A DNA stretch of 64,000 bases from positions 124,001-188,000 of the forward strand of contig JAXGQE010000001.1 in the NCBI GenBank assembly GCA_040766585.1, written 5' to 3'. The notes below the pieces were generated by a model that was given only the letters and a program-made list of their open reading frames with translations, did not search any database and had not been told where the DNA came from. Source of the stretch: JAXGQE01 sp040766585. GTDB lineage: Bacteria; Bacillota; SLNR01. Positions 33,090-40,634 of this stretch are shown piece by piece. Position 1 is the stretch's first letter, and each line of letters starts with the position of its first letter. The position numbers and the translations under genes were made by a program.

Positions 33090-34721
33090 TTAAAAATATT
33101 TCATTGGGTTTACATGATCCCCGTTGATGCGAATTTCGAAATGAAGGTGGTCTCCGGTTGAACGCCCTGTACTCCCAACATAGGCAATGATCTGTCCCTT
33201 TTTCACCACCTGGCCCTGTCGGACAGCCAGTGAGTTGCAGTGGGCATAGAGTGTGGAGTATCCGTTCCCGTGATTAATTTCAACCCGGTTTCCATAGCCG
33301 CTTCCAGAGTACACAGCCACTGTCACTGTCCCGTCATCAGCCGCTCGTATCGGTGTATTTCTCGGAGCTGCAATATCAACTCCGGTATGGAACCCACCGC
33401 TTCTGTATCCGTAGTTCGATGTGATACGACCTTGAACGGGCCACAAAAATCTTCCTGTCCCCACAATGAGTGCTGATGTATCCTGACGACTTCCCCGAAC
33501 CACGATCTGAGTCACGGGTTCTTCAATAATCTCTTCGGAAATGATATCTTTTTCCACGACAATCCCATTGCGCCGGACAACGCTGTACACGACTTCTTTG
33601 CTGCCTGATTTTCCGCGTTGGGCAACTCTTCTTTCCCAGGTCCACATACTTGAATCACTTTGCACTTCTTCATTAAATGCGATTCTTTCTTTTTCGATCA
33701 ATCGTTCATGACTGACTATCGTCACATAGGGCTTGCTTACCTGAAGATTCAATTCTTGACCGATGGAGAGGAGATTGCCCTTCAAAGCAGGATTGGCTTC
33801 ACGCAGCTCCTCCAAAGACAGAGAAAACTTTTTGGAGATAGTCCAGAGAGAATCCCCTTCAGCAACCTTGTATACCTTGGTTTCCACTCCACCCGACATA
33901 ATGAATGAAATGGCTTCGTCCGGTTCCATGAATGAGCACAGAGGAACCGATTTCTCTTCAATGGCGACTTCTTCCTCGATCTCAACGGATTCAATAATGG
34001 TGTCCGATTTCGCGTACTTATCCATGTAATCATCTTTGAGCACCTGGATGATCTGCTCAGCTTCTTCTTGGGAAGCAACGCCCACTAGTTCCTCGCCTTC
34101 AACCATGATCATATACCCGGCTGTTTCCAAAGTGACGCATTCCAGAAGCTTTTCTTTTACTTCTTCTGCTTCCGAAACTTCCACTTTTTCTCCGGTTACC
34201 CGAATGTATTCAACATCCTGACTCGGGACAACATCGCGTTCCATCTGCTCTTCAATCCCATGAATGGCTTCGTCAAACTCTTCCTGAACAGCGCTGACAT
34301 CCTGTACATACCCGATCACCTCGCCATCCACAGACACGGCATAGATGGGCTTGTACACAACTGCAAAAAACACAGCAGCCAGAGTGACCACTGCAACAGC
34401 TGGATAGATTGCCTTGCGATGTTGTAAGATAAAAGGTTTTGATCTCGAGAAAACCCTCAAAAGCCCTTCCCTTGTTTTACCGAAAGACTCTGTGAAAGAT
34501 ATCTTCAAATGATTCGTTGTCTTTTGAATATTACTGACCATGCCCCTGGCCCGTTCAGAAATGAATTGACCCATTTTCTCTCTTTTATTCCAGATGCTTC
34601 GTGCACTGCTAACCGCCCAGCGGGTTTTTTCAGAAATTGTGTGAATACAATGCGTGCGTACGAGGTTGACTTTTTCAGTCCAGCTATGCGCCTTTGTCCC
34701 GCCTTCATTCGGATCTGCCAT
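33090..34721 (-). CDS. LysM-G5-M23 peptidoglycan endopeptidase
   Basis: A 543-residue cell-wall enzyme. A basic N-terminal region (~1-115) precedes a single membrane helix (~118-138), then LysM (~285-330, VAEGDSLWTISKKFSLSLEEL), G5 (~355-425), and an M23 peptidase domain (~435-543). Zinc ligands: HTGVDI (His and Asp) and HLHFE. It should cleave peptide cross-bridges of peptidoglycan. The ATG at 34721 has GGAAGGGGG upstream; earlier in-frame starts would put it inside a leader hairpin. The order resembles Bacillus SpoIIQ/YunA-like wall hydrolases with G5 domains. Confidence 0.9.
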   Translation of the reverse strand: MADPNEGGTKAHSWTEKVNLVRTHCIHTISEKTRWAVSSARSIWNKREKMGQFISERARGMVSNIQKTTNHLKISFTESFGKTREGLLRVFSRSKPFILQHRKAIYPAVAVVTLAAVFFAVVYKPIYAVSVDGEVIGYVQDVSAVQEEFDEAIHGIEEQMERDVVPSQDVEYIRVTGEKVEVSEAEEVKEKLLECVTLETAGYMIMVEGEELVGVASQEEAEQIIQVLKDDYMDKYAKSDTIIESVEIEEEVAIEEKSVPLCSFMEPDEAISFIMSGGVETKVYKVAEGDSLWTISKKFSLSLEELREANPALKGNLLSIGQELNLQVSKPYVTIVSHERLIEKERIAFNEEVQSDSSMWTWERRVAQRGKSGSKEVVYSVVRRNGIVVEKDIISEEIIEEPVTQIVVRGSRQDTSALIVGTGRFLWPVQGRITSNYGYRSGGFHTGVDIAAPRNTPIRAADDGTVTVAVYSGSGYGNRVEINHGNGYSTLYAHCNSLAVRQGQVVKKGQIIAYVGSTGRSTGDHLHFEIRINGDHVNPMKYF

Positions 34722-34754
34722 CCCCATCCCCCTTCCGAAAAAAAGAAACAAACC

Positions 34755-34789
34755 GAGGATCATTTCTTCATGGAAGCAAATTAATCCTC
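34755..34789. promoter_or_regulatory. Leader hairpin before the M23 gene
   Basis: GAGGAT...ATCCTC with inner pairs ATTT/AAAT and CTTC/GAAG. On the plus strand TTTTTTTAG follows directly; on the minus strand a T-rich stretch (TTTCTTTTTTTC) leads into the ribosome-binding site of the M23 gene. Could attenuate the M23 gene or stop transcription entering from the left. Confidence 0.5.
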
Positions 34790-34900
34790 TTTTTTTAGTT
34801 GAATTTTCAGATAATTTATTGGGCTCATCTTTTTCACGATGAACGAGGTGATTCTATCATACAATGACCAGGATGTACAATTTCCTGAAGTCTCTTATCG

Positions 34901-34936
34901 AAGAAAAAAGACGGGGAGGCTATCTCAGCCTCCCCG
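34901..34936 (-). terminator. Intrinsic terminator of patB
   Basis: CGGGGAGGCT pairs with AGCCTCCCCG around a 5-nt loop, followed on the minus strand by TCTTTTTTCTT. 35 bp after the patB stop. Confidence 0.9.
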
Positions 34937-34970
34937 ATTCTCCTGAATATTCACTTTTTGGGTCAGTCGA

Positions 34971-36164
34971 TTACAGCGAATTAACTGCTTTTTCCAGTCT
35001 CTGCAAAGCTTCTGTGACATAAGCCCGTGGGCATGCCAGATTGAATCTCTGGAATCCTTCTCCGCCTTCACCGAAAATGAATCCATCATCCAATGCCAGT
35101 TTCGCTTTGTTCAGCATGAAATCTCTCAATTCTTCATTGCTAAATCCCAGACCTTTGAAATCAACCCAGGCCAGATAGGTCCCTTCCGGTTTGATCATCT
35201 TCAGTTTCGGAATCTTTGTTTCAATATACTCCTGGAAATACTTCATGTTGTCGTTGAGGTACTCACTGAGCTGATCCAGATACTCTTTGCCATGTTTGAA
35301 GGCTGCTTCCAGTGCGACCAGTCCGAAGATGTTAATTCCGCTCTGTCCGGCTCTTGCCGCTACAAACTTGGCTCTCCATTCCGGATTGGGGATAATGGCT
35401 ACGGATGCCGGCAGACCTGCGATGTTGAATGTTTTGCTGGCAGACATGAATGTCATGGTAAACTGTTCTGCTTCTTTCGATACCATAGCCGTCGGGGTGT
35501 GCTTGACTCCCTTAATCAACAAATCGCAGTGAATTTCGTCAGAAATGATCGGGCAATTGTACTTGATGCACAAGTCTACCAGTGCTTTCAACTCTTCTTT
35601 GGAATAGACTCTGCCTACCGGATTGTGGGGATGGCACAGAATCAAGCCGCGAATTCTAGGCATTGACGGTGGGAAAGAAGTCTTCGGTCTAAATTTCACT
35701 TCAAGATCTTCCAAATCCATTTCATAGCGTTCGCCATTGAATTTCAGATTGTTTTGAACGATGTGGCAGCCATTGTCCCGAATTGCGCTGTAGAAAGGAT
35801 AGTAAACAGGTGGTTGGAGTACAATCTGGTCGCCAGCCATGGTTAATGCCTTCACTGCTGAATACACTCCGCTTACAATTCCTGTGCAGTAGACAATCCA
35901 CTCTTTCTTAATTTCCCAGCCATAGTCGTTTTTCATTTTGTCAACGACGGCTTGATTCAGCTCATCCGATGGATAAGTATACCCAAAAATTGGGTGCTCA
36001 GCCCGTTTCTGAATGGCCTTTACTACCGGTTCAGGGCAGGGGAAATCCATATCGGCTACCCACATGTCAAGAACATCGTCCGTGCCAAAAAGCTTTTCAT
36101 TCAGATCCCACTTCGTGCTCCCCGTACCTTTCCGCTCAATTATCTTGTCAAAATCGTACTTCAT
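34971..36164 (-). CDS. patB: PatB-type PLP aminotransferase/cystathionine beta-lyase
   Basis: A 397-residue fold-type I PLP enzyme of the MalY/PatB kind. KYDFDKIIERKGTGSTKWD start, MWVADMDFPCPEPV, LCHPHNPVGRVYS, SDEIHCDLL and the PLP lysine Lys244 in SASKTFNIAG. It cleaves the C-S bond of cystathionine or cysteine, or transaminates. AAGGAGG 8 nt before the ATG at 36164 fixes the start; the frame is open ~200 nt further without ribosome-binding site. Single-gene unit with its own terminator. Confidence 0.92.
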   Translation of the reverse strand: MKYDFDKIIERKGTGSTKWDLNEKLFGTDDVLDMWVADMDFPCPEPVVKAIQKRAEHPIFGYTYPSDELNQAVVDKMKNDYGWEIKKEWIVYCTGIVSGVYSAVKALTMAGDQIVLQPPVYYPFYSAIRDNGCHIVQNNLKFNGERYEMDLEDLEVKFRPKTSFPPSMPRIRGLILCHPHNPVGRVYSKEELKALVDLCIKYNCPIISDEIHCDLLIKGVKHTPTAMVSKEAEQFTMTFMSASKTFNIAGLPASVAIIPNPEWRAKFVAARAGQSGINIFGLVALEAAFKHGKEYLDQLSEYLNDNMKYFQEYIETKIPKLKMIKPEGTYLAWVDFKGLGFSNEELRDFMLNKAKLALDDGFIFGEGGEGFQRFNLACPRAYVTEALQRLEKAVNSL

Positions 36165-36373
36165 AGAGCTCGCCTCCTTGATAATTTGAATACGCCTCAT
36201 CGCATACTCGGTTATTGTAGTAATTCTGACTAAATGCTGGTTTTCCTTTCCATCCTTCTTCAATCTTATAAATAATTCATGATTCGGTAAATTTGAATCC
36301 TGTCTCCTATTGCTTCCCTTCCATATAAATATATTTCCGAATGAGAAGAGTACATATGGAATCAATCATAAAG

Positions 36374-36412
36374 AAAACGACCCAACCAACAATACGCTGG
36401 TTGCGTCGTTTT
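36374..36412 (-). terminator. Terminator of the ytxH unit
   Basis: AAAACGAC plus CAACCA pair with TGGTTG and GTCGTTTT (one mismatch between the two stem parts). 17 bp after the end of the membrane protein gene; works in either direction but the convergent side has no gene. Confidence 0.7.
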
Positions 36413-36429
36413 TCATCACGCATCAAGAA

Positions 36430-36798
36430 TTACTGCTTGTTTTTGTTCAAACGCGAAAACACTTGGTAAAGACCTACTCCCACACCAAAGACCGTCATCA
36501 ATTTCGATGATTTCATCCGGGACGGCGCCATGTGATTAATTGTCTTGTAAATCATATAGCGTTCCGAGAGTTTCACCGCAGCATTGATGAACTGGTCACT
36601 GTTGGAAAAGGTGCTGCGCATAACAGACCCAACCGATTGGACCTCTTTCTCTCCCTTTTCCAGAAAATCACTCACTCTCGAGGCCAGTTTCGCAATAACA
36701 CTACCAAGCCGGACTGCAGCCACCGCCAGCACCAGCAATACGATTAGATTAAATATTGATGTGAAAAGCAGACTATACAACAGAACTTTGTCGTCCAT
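36430..36798 (-). CDS. Small membrane protein downstream of ytxH
   Basis: A 122-residue protein with one N-terminal helix (~8-30) and an amphipathic, DUF948-like cytosolic part (VIAKLASRVSDFLEKGEKEVQSVGSVM), then a second weakly hydrophobic stretch near 100. Not assigned to a known function. The ATG at 36798 is preferred because AAGGGA lies 7 nt before it. It starts 11 bp after the YtxH gene and shares its promoter. Confidence 0.65.
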   Translation of the reverse strand: MDDKVLLYSLLFTSIFNLIVLLVLAVAAVRLGSVIAKLASRVSDFLEKGEKEVQSVGSVMRSTFSNSDQFINAAVKLSERYMIYKTINHMAPSRMKSSKLMTVFGVGVGLYQVFSRLNKNKQ

Positions 36799-36809
36799 GA
36801 TCATGTCCC

Positions 36810-37088
36810 TTATCTAATGTCATTTTCGATACTGTTTAGTGCTTCGTGCACTTCTTTCGAATCCGGAAGCTTTTCTTTCACTTGCTCAATAATGGCTTTT
36901 GCGGTCTCAATGGCAACTTCAGATTTTTCTTTTGCCTTTTCAATGGCCATAGCTCCGACTTCTTTTCCCTTTTCAGCCACTTTCTGCCGTGTTTCCTCTC
37001 CCGGAGCCGGCGCAAACAGCAGACCCAGCAGAGCTCCAACGGCTGTTCCGATTACCACTCCCGCTAAGAAATCTCCTTTGTTTTCCAT
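36810..37088 (-). CDS. YtxH family protein
   Basis: A 92-residue protein with a glycine-rich membrane segment (GVVIGTAVGALLGLLFAPAPGEETR), the hallmark of YtxH, and a lysine/glutamate-rich helical tail. YtxH proteins belong to general stress responses in Bacillus. GGGGGG lies 6 nt before the ATG. Promoter with an embedded palindrome upstream. Confidence 0.85.
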   Translation of the reverse strand: MENKGDFLAGVVIGTAVGALLGLLFAPAPGEETRQKVAEKGKEVGAMAIEKAKEKSEVAIETAKAIIEQVKEKLPDSKEVHEALNSIENDIR

Positions 37089-37110
37089 CTTGATCCCCCC
37101 TTATGCGTTT

Positions 37111-37141
37111 ATTGTATCATAATTGTCAGACAATTGAAAGG
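37111..37141 (-). promoter_or_regulatory. ytxH promoter with embedded palindrome
   Basis: Minus-strand -10 TACAAT (37116-37111), 17-bp spacer, poor -35 TTTCAA. The spacer holds the palindrome AATTGTC-A-GACAATT (37121-37135), a likely operator. Confidence 0.5.
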
Positions 37142-37163
37142 GCAGGAGCAAACCATGGTATTT

Positions 37164-38285
37164 TTATCCTTTTGGTTTGAACCGATCGTAGCGAAACACA
37201 TCCACGGGCATGAATGTCTCTTCACCGGTAATTATCTGCGCCAGCAGAAGCCCTGTAGCTGGCGCGATACCGAACCCGTGACCGGTAAATCCGCAAGCCA
37301 TACTCAGTCCCGGAATCTCATCAATTCTGCTTAGAACAGGTATTTGATCGTGCATTTGATCTTTAAACCCAGCCCATGTCCGGATAATGTGCACATCAGC
37401 CATCCATGGAAAATATCCCAATATAGCCCGGCAGATTGTGGGAGCTGTTAACGATCGTGTTACATTGCGGTCGTCTTCAAGCAAAAACGGTTCCAACCCT
37501 GTACTTCCCCCGAATACAAAGGAACCAAGTTTTGTTTGGTGCCCATAAAAATCCGCCGGGGCTGTGCCCAGCATCTGCGGAAACATCGGAGGCAGTTCTT
37601 CTGTGATCAGGGCTTCGATCAGGATATTCTGCATGGGTAGATAGATCCCTAGCTTTCGGGAAAGCAGTCCCGAATTGTATGCTGCAGCTAACAGCACCTG
37701 AGGCGCTTTATACTCACCGGCATTCGTTCGAACCCCGGAAACCTTTCCTTTCTGAAGGGTGACTTCCAGGACTTCTTCTCCCACAATAAAAGTGACTCCC
37801 AGCTCTTTGGCCCGTTTATAGTACGCCAGTGTCGCCAACATGGGATTGGCATGGCCATCAGTAGGACAGAAAATAGCGCCAATCACTTCATCTGAAACAT
37901 AGGGACATACTTCTTTTACTTCCTCCTGTGAAAGCACATCCAAACCCAGTCCAACGGATTTTCCCTGCTGCACTATGTCATCCAGTCTCTTCATGTGAGC
38001 CGGCGTTTTCCCCAGACGTAAATTCCCTTTCTGAACATATTCGACATCCACGCCCAGCTCATCGGACAGGTTGGGCCATAGATTTCTGACTGAATAGAGC
38101 GCCAGAGGCATTTCCCGCAGATCCCGTGCAGACTGACGAACACCACCGCCATTTCTGCTAGAGCCTCCTGCGCCGATTTCCTCTCGCTCGATCACAAGTA
38201 CCTGAATTCCTTTTCGGGCCAGATTGTATGCTGTTGAACATCCAATTATGCCTCCGCCGACAATAATCACATCCGCCTTCTTCAT
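37164..38285 (-). CDS. FAD-dependent amino-acid/amine oxidoreductase (HcnC/DadA-like)
   Basis: A 373-residue flavoprotein of the D-amino acid oxidase superfamily. The dinucleotide-binding motif is IIVGGGIIGCSTAYNLARKG near the N-terminus; GSSRNGGGVRQSARD follows the FAD-contacting helix; the C-terminal ACGFTGHGFGIAPATG contacts FAD again. It would oxidise a secondary amine or amino acid such as proline, sarcosine or hydroxyproline. AAGGAAG 8 nt before the ATG at 38285. Last gene of a four-gene dehydrogenase operon with the Fe-S and NAD(P)/FAD subunits. Confidence 0.87.
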   Translation of the reverse strand: MKKADVIIVGGGIIGCSTAYNLARKGIQVLVIEREEIGAGGSSRNGGGVRQSARDLREMPLALYSVRNLWPNLSDELGVDVEYVQKGNLRLGKTPAHMKRLDDIVQQGKSVGLGLDVLSQEEVKEVCPYVSDEVIGAIFCPTDGHANPMLATLAYYKRAKELGVTFIVGEEVLEVTLQKGKVSGVRTNAGEYKAPQVLLAAAYNSGLLSRKLGIYLPMQNILIEALITEELPPMFPQMLGTAPADFYGHQTKLGSFVFGGSTGLEPFLLEDDRNVTRSLTAPTICRAILGYFPWMADVHIIRTWAGFKDQMHDQIPVLSRIDEIPGLSMACGFTGHGFGIAPATGLLLAQIITGEETFMPVDVFRYDRFKPKG

Positions 38286-38307
38286 GCATCTCACTTCCTT
38301 GCTTCAT

Positions 38308-38634
38308 TTATTTCTTACCCATACCATCTTTCGCATAGGCGCCCATAGGAACCGGACGAACGGGGGATCTCGGGGTAGGCATATTCACATCCTCCCTGCG
38401 CAGGGACAACTCGGATGCAATAATATCCCGCACGAGTTTGCCGCAGGTCTGTCCTTGGCACAACCCCATTCCAGCCCGCAGATATCGTTTCACCTCATTC
38501 ATGGTTCTCATCCCGTCGTATACGGCCTTTCTGATTTCACCGCGTGTGATCTCTTCACAGCGACAGATCACCACATTGTCTCCAGGCAGAAACACAAAAT
38601 CCCTTTCGTTTTTGGTTCTGACCTTTTTGTCCAT
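38308..38634 (-). CDS. BFD-like [2Fe-2S] subunit
   Basis: A 108-residue protein with ICRCEEITRGEIRKAV and GLCQGQTCGKLVRDIIA, the four cysteines of the bacterioferritin-associated ferredoxin-like [2Fe-2S] domain. In HcnB and sarcosine oxidase alpha-type proteins this domain is fused to the FAD subunit; here it is a separate polypeptide. The ATG at 38634 overlaps the stop of the FAD subunit gene and has GGAGG 7 nt upstream. Confidence 0.85.
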   Translation of the reverse strand: MDKKVRTKNERDFVFLPGDNVVICRCEEITRGEIRKAVYDGMRTMNEVKRYLRAGMGLCQGQTCGKLVRDIIASELSLRREDVNMPTPRSPVRPVPMGAYAKDGMGKK

Positions 38635-40256
38635 CATCGGCCCTCCTGTCCAGATTCCGATTCTTTGACCGCACGAAAGCAACGGGCTTTCATGGACCAT
38701 TCCAACGGCACAACTATGGTTAGTAAAGCGGTCTTATCCATGGCCTTTGTCTTGCGGACGCTGACTATTTCAGCCTCTCCCAGCACCGCACCGGAACGAT
38801 CCAAAGCCAGTCCCTTGCTGCCCGGTTCTGGAACAGGATCCATTTCATAGGGTATGGTTACAGCGGCCTGATTGGGTCCATAAGTCTCGTCTACCAGAAA
38901 AATGGACTGCCCCGGACACGCACTGACGCATAGACCGCATCCGGTGCAGGGTTGCTCCTCCACAAAAGCAGGAATGCTGGCTATAGTTCCGTCTACTCGG
39001 ATGCATCCTTTTGGGCATGCATCCTGGCACGGGTCACATGGGATATTCTGGGTGCATTCGATAACCGCAACAATTCCCTTCTTACGCCTAGAATCATCGG
39101 GAATCCCCGGATAGAACTGCAGCCCGGTATCGGCCAGATACCCCTGGGTCAAAAGAGTCTGACACAACGGGCACCCTTCGTCGGTTTCCACTACATCCAG
39201 TTTTCCTTTTTGATCCGGGCCAAACATCCCCTGATGAATCTGATTGAGGGAAGTATAGTACTGGTTGAAGAGTTCTAAGAATCGGGATTCTCCAAGATAG
39301 CCTTGTTCCTTTGCTGCAGCAGCCCCGGCAATCTTACCCTGAATCATGGCCGAACTTGCTTCCTCAATTCCAGCCACATCTCCCGCCACATAGATCCCCG
39401 GCACGCTGGTTTCCCGGTAATCATTGCATACCGGGATCAAACCTCCTCGAGCCGGTATATCCATCATTTGGCATCCAGCCATCTTGGCCAGCTGCGCCAT
39501 CGGAGAAAGTCCCACCGCCAGACATATCGTATCGACTTCGAAAGTTTTTTCTGTTCCTTCAATGATTTGCCATTGATCATCCACTGCTGCAATCACAGCA
39601 GTTTCCACGTGATCCGAACCCTTCACTTCTTTTATTGTATGGGAAAGATAGAAAGGAACCCCTGTTCTGGCGATTTTGGCTGCATGGACTCCGTAACCGC
39701 CGATACGGGGGGCGGCATCCACCACTGCAACCAGTTCACAGCCGGCTTGCATCAGCTGATATCCAACCACCACCCCCACGTTGCCTGAACCGATCATAAG
39801 CACTCTCTTGCCCGGCCGAATCCCGTGAATATTCATAAGAGTCTGGGCTGCTCCGGCACCCATTACTCCCGGAAGAGTCCAGCCCGGGAAAGCCAGAGCA
39901 TTTTCAGAAGCACCCGTGGCGATGATAATATAGTTCCCGCGAATATGGTCAGTGCTGTCTCCCTTGAGTACGGATATTTCCTTGTTTCCGAAAATACCCA
40001 TAACGGTCGTGTTCAGTTCCACGCTTACTCCCAGTTTGTCGGCTTCATCCAGAAGCTCTTCACCGATCCGATAACCTCTTTGCATAGCTTTATGTTCCCG
40101 AGAACCGAAAAACTTATGAATCTGCTTAAAGAGTTGCCCACCCGGCCGGTCGTTTTCATCAAAAACCACCACTTTCATTCCATGAGACGCTGCTTCAATG
40201 GCTGCAGACAATCCAGCTGGACCGGCACCGATAACAATAACCTCATATCGTTCCAT
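38634..40256 (-). CDS. FAD/NAD(P)-binding oxidoreductase with ferredoxin domain (HcnB-like)
   Basis: A 540-residue protein. EVIVIGAGPAGLSAAIEAA binds FAD, RVLMIGSGNVGVVVGYQL near 165 the second nucleotide, and GIYVAGDVAGIEEAS near 295 closes the FAD site. After ~395 a two-cluster ferredoxin-like region follows: CDPCQDACPKGC and CTGCGLCVSACPG, suited for [4Fe-4S] clusters. It would pass electrons from the amine-oxidising subunit to an acceptor. GAGGTGG about 9 nt before the ATG at 40256. The ferredoxin insert is not part of classical HcnB. Confidence 0.88.
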   Translation of the reverse strand: MERYEVIVIGAGPAGLSAAIEAASHGMKVVVFDENDRPGGQLFKQIHKFFGSREHKAMQRGYRIGEELLDEADKLGVSVELNTTVMGIFGNKEISVLKGDSTDHIRGNYIIIATGASENALAFPGWTLPGVMGAGAAQTLMNIHGIRPGKRVLMIGSGNVGVVVGYQLMQAGCELVAVVDAAPRIGGYGVHAAKIARTGVPFYLSHTIKEVKGSDHVETAVIAAVDDQWQIIEGTEKTFEVDTICLAVGLSPMAQLAKMAGCQMMDIPARGGLIPVCNDYRETSVPGIYVAGDVAGIEEASSAMIQGKIAGAAAAKEQGYLGESRFLELFNQYYTSLNQIHQGMFGPDQKGKLDVVETDEGCPLCQTLLTQGYLADTGLQFYPGIPDDSRRKKGIVAVIECTQNIPCDPCQDACPKGCIRVDGTIASIPAFVEEQPCTGCGLCVSACPGQSIFLVDETYGPNQAAVTIPYEMDPVPEPGSKGLALDRSGAVLGEAEIVSVRKTKAMDKTALLTIVVPLEWSMKARCFRAVKESESGQEGR

Positions 40257-40278
40257 GAACACACACCACCTCTGATGA

Positions 40279-40575
40279 TCATTTTCCCCGCTGGGTTTCA
40301 ACCTTCATGCCTTCTTTGAGAGGCGTGATGCAGGTTCTGGTATTTCGTTTACCATCCACCACCATCACACAGTCAGTGCAGCGCCCGATGGCACAGAAAA
40401 TTCCACGTGGTTCATCATTTTTGCTGGTATAGCGATGAACGATGATTCCCTGGGCCCGCAGTGCTGCCGCAACGGGCTCTCCTTCAAACCCTTCCAGCAC
40501 CTTACCGTCAAACTGAAACAATACCCTTCTGCCTTTTTGAAATTCTCCCAATACAGGGTGTTTCTCAATGCGCAT
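40279..40575 (-). CDS. [2Fe-2S] ferredoxin-type subunit (HcnA-like)
   Basis: A 98-residue protein with FCAIGRCTDCVMVVDGKRNTRTC, the Cys spacing of the Fer2_4 domain in HcnA and the N-terminus of sarcosine/octopine oxidase alpha chains. First gene of the dehydrogenase operon. GGAAGG 6 nt before the ATG at 40575. An ISL3-type element ends 52 bp upstream, so the original promoter may have been displaced. Confidence 0.88.
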   Translation of the reverse strand: MRIEKHPVLGEFQKGRRVLFQFDGKVLEGFEGEPVAAALRAQGIIVHRYTSKNDEPRGIFCAIGRCTDCVMVVDGKRNTRTCITPLKEGMKVETQRGK

Positions 40576-40626
40576 ATCCATCCTTCCCCTTCTGTGGCTT
40601 CAATTGCCATAGTCATCCAAACTGAG

Positions 40627-40634
40627 TAATTAAT
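40627..40634. repeat. Target-site duplication, left
   Basis: TAATTAAT next to the left inverted repeat of the insertion sequence; the same 8 bp recur at 42024-42031. The ISL3 family is known to make 8-bp duplications. The octamer is itself palindromic. Confidence 0.75.

Noticed and set aside
32841..33161. 106-codon plus-strand frame between the V-ATPase promoter and the M23 gene
   Set aside because: No ribosome-binding site, overlaps the end of the M23 gene and its terminator, no recognisable motif.
34722..34960. c-di-AMP (ydaO) riboswitch before the wall hydrolase gene
   Set aside because: The leader is too short and shows none of the conserved blocks I would expect.
36165..36429. T-box or SAM riboswitch upstream of patB
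   Set aside because: No T-box consensus, no specifier stem and no SAM-box blocks found by eye.
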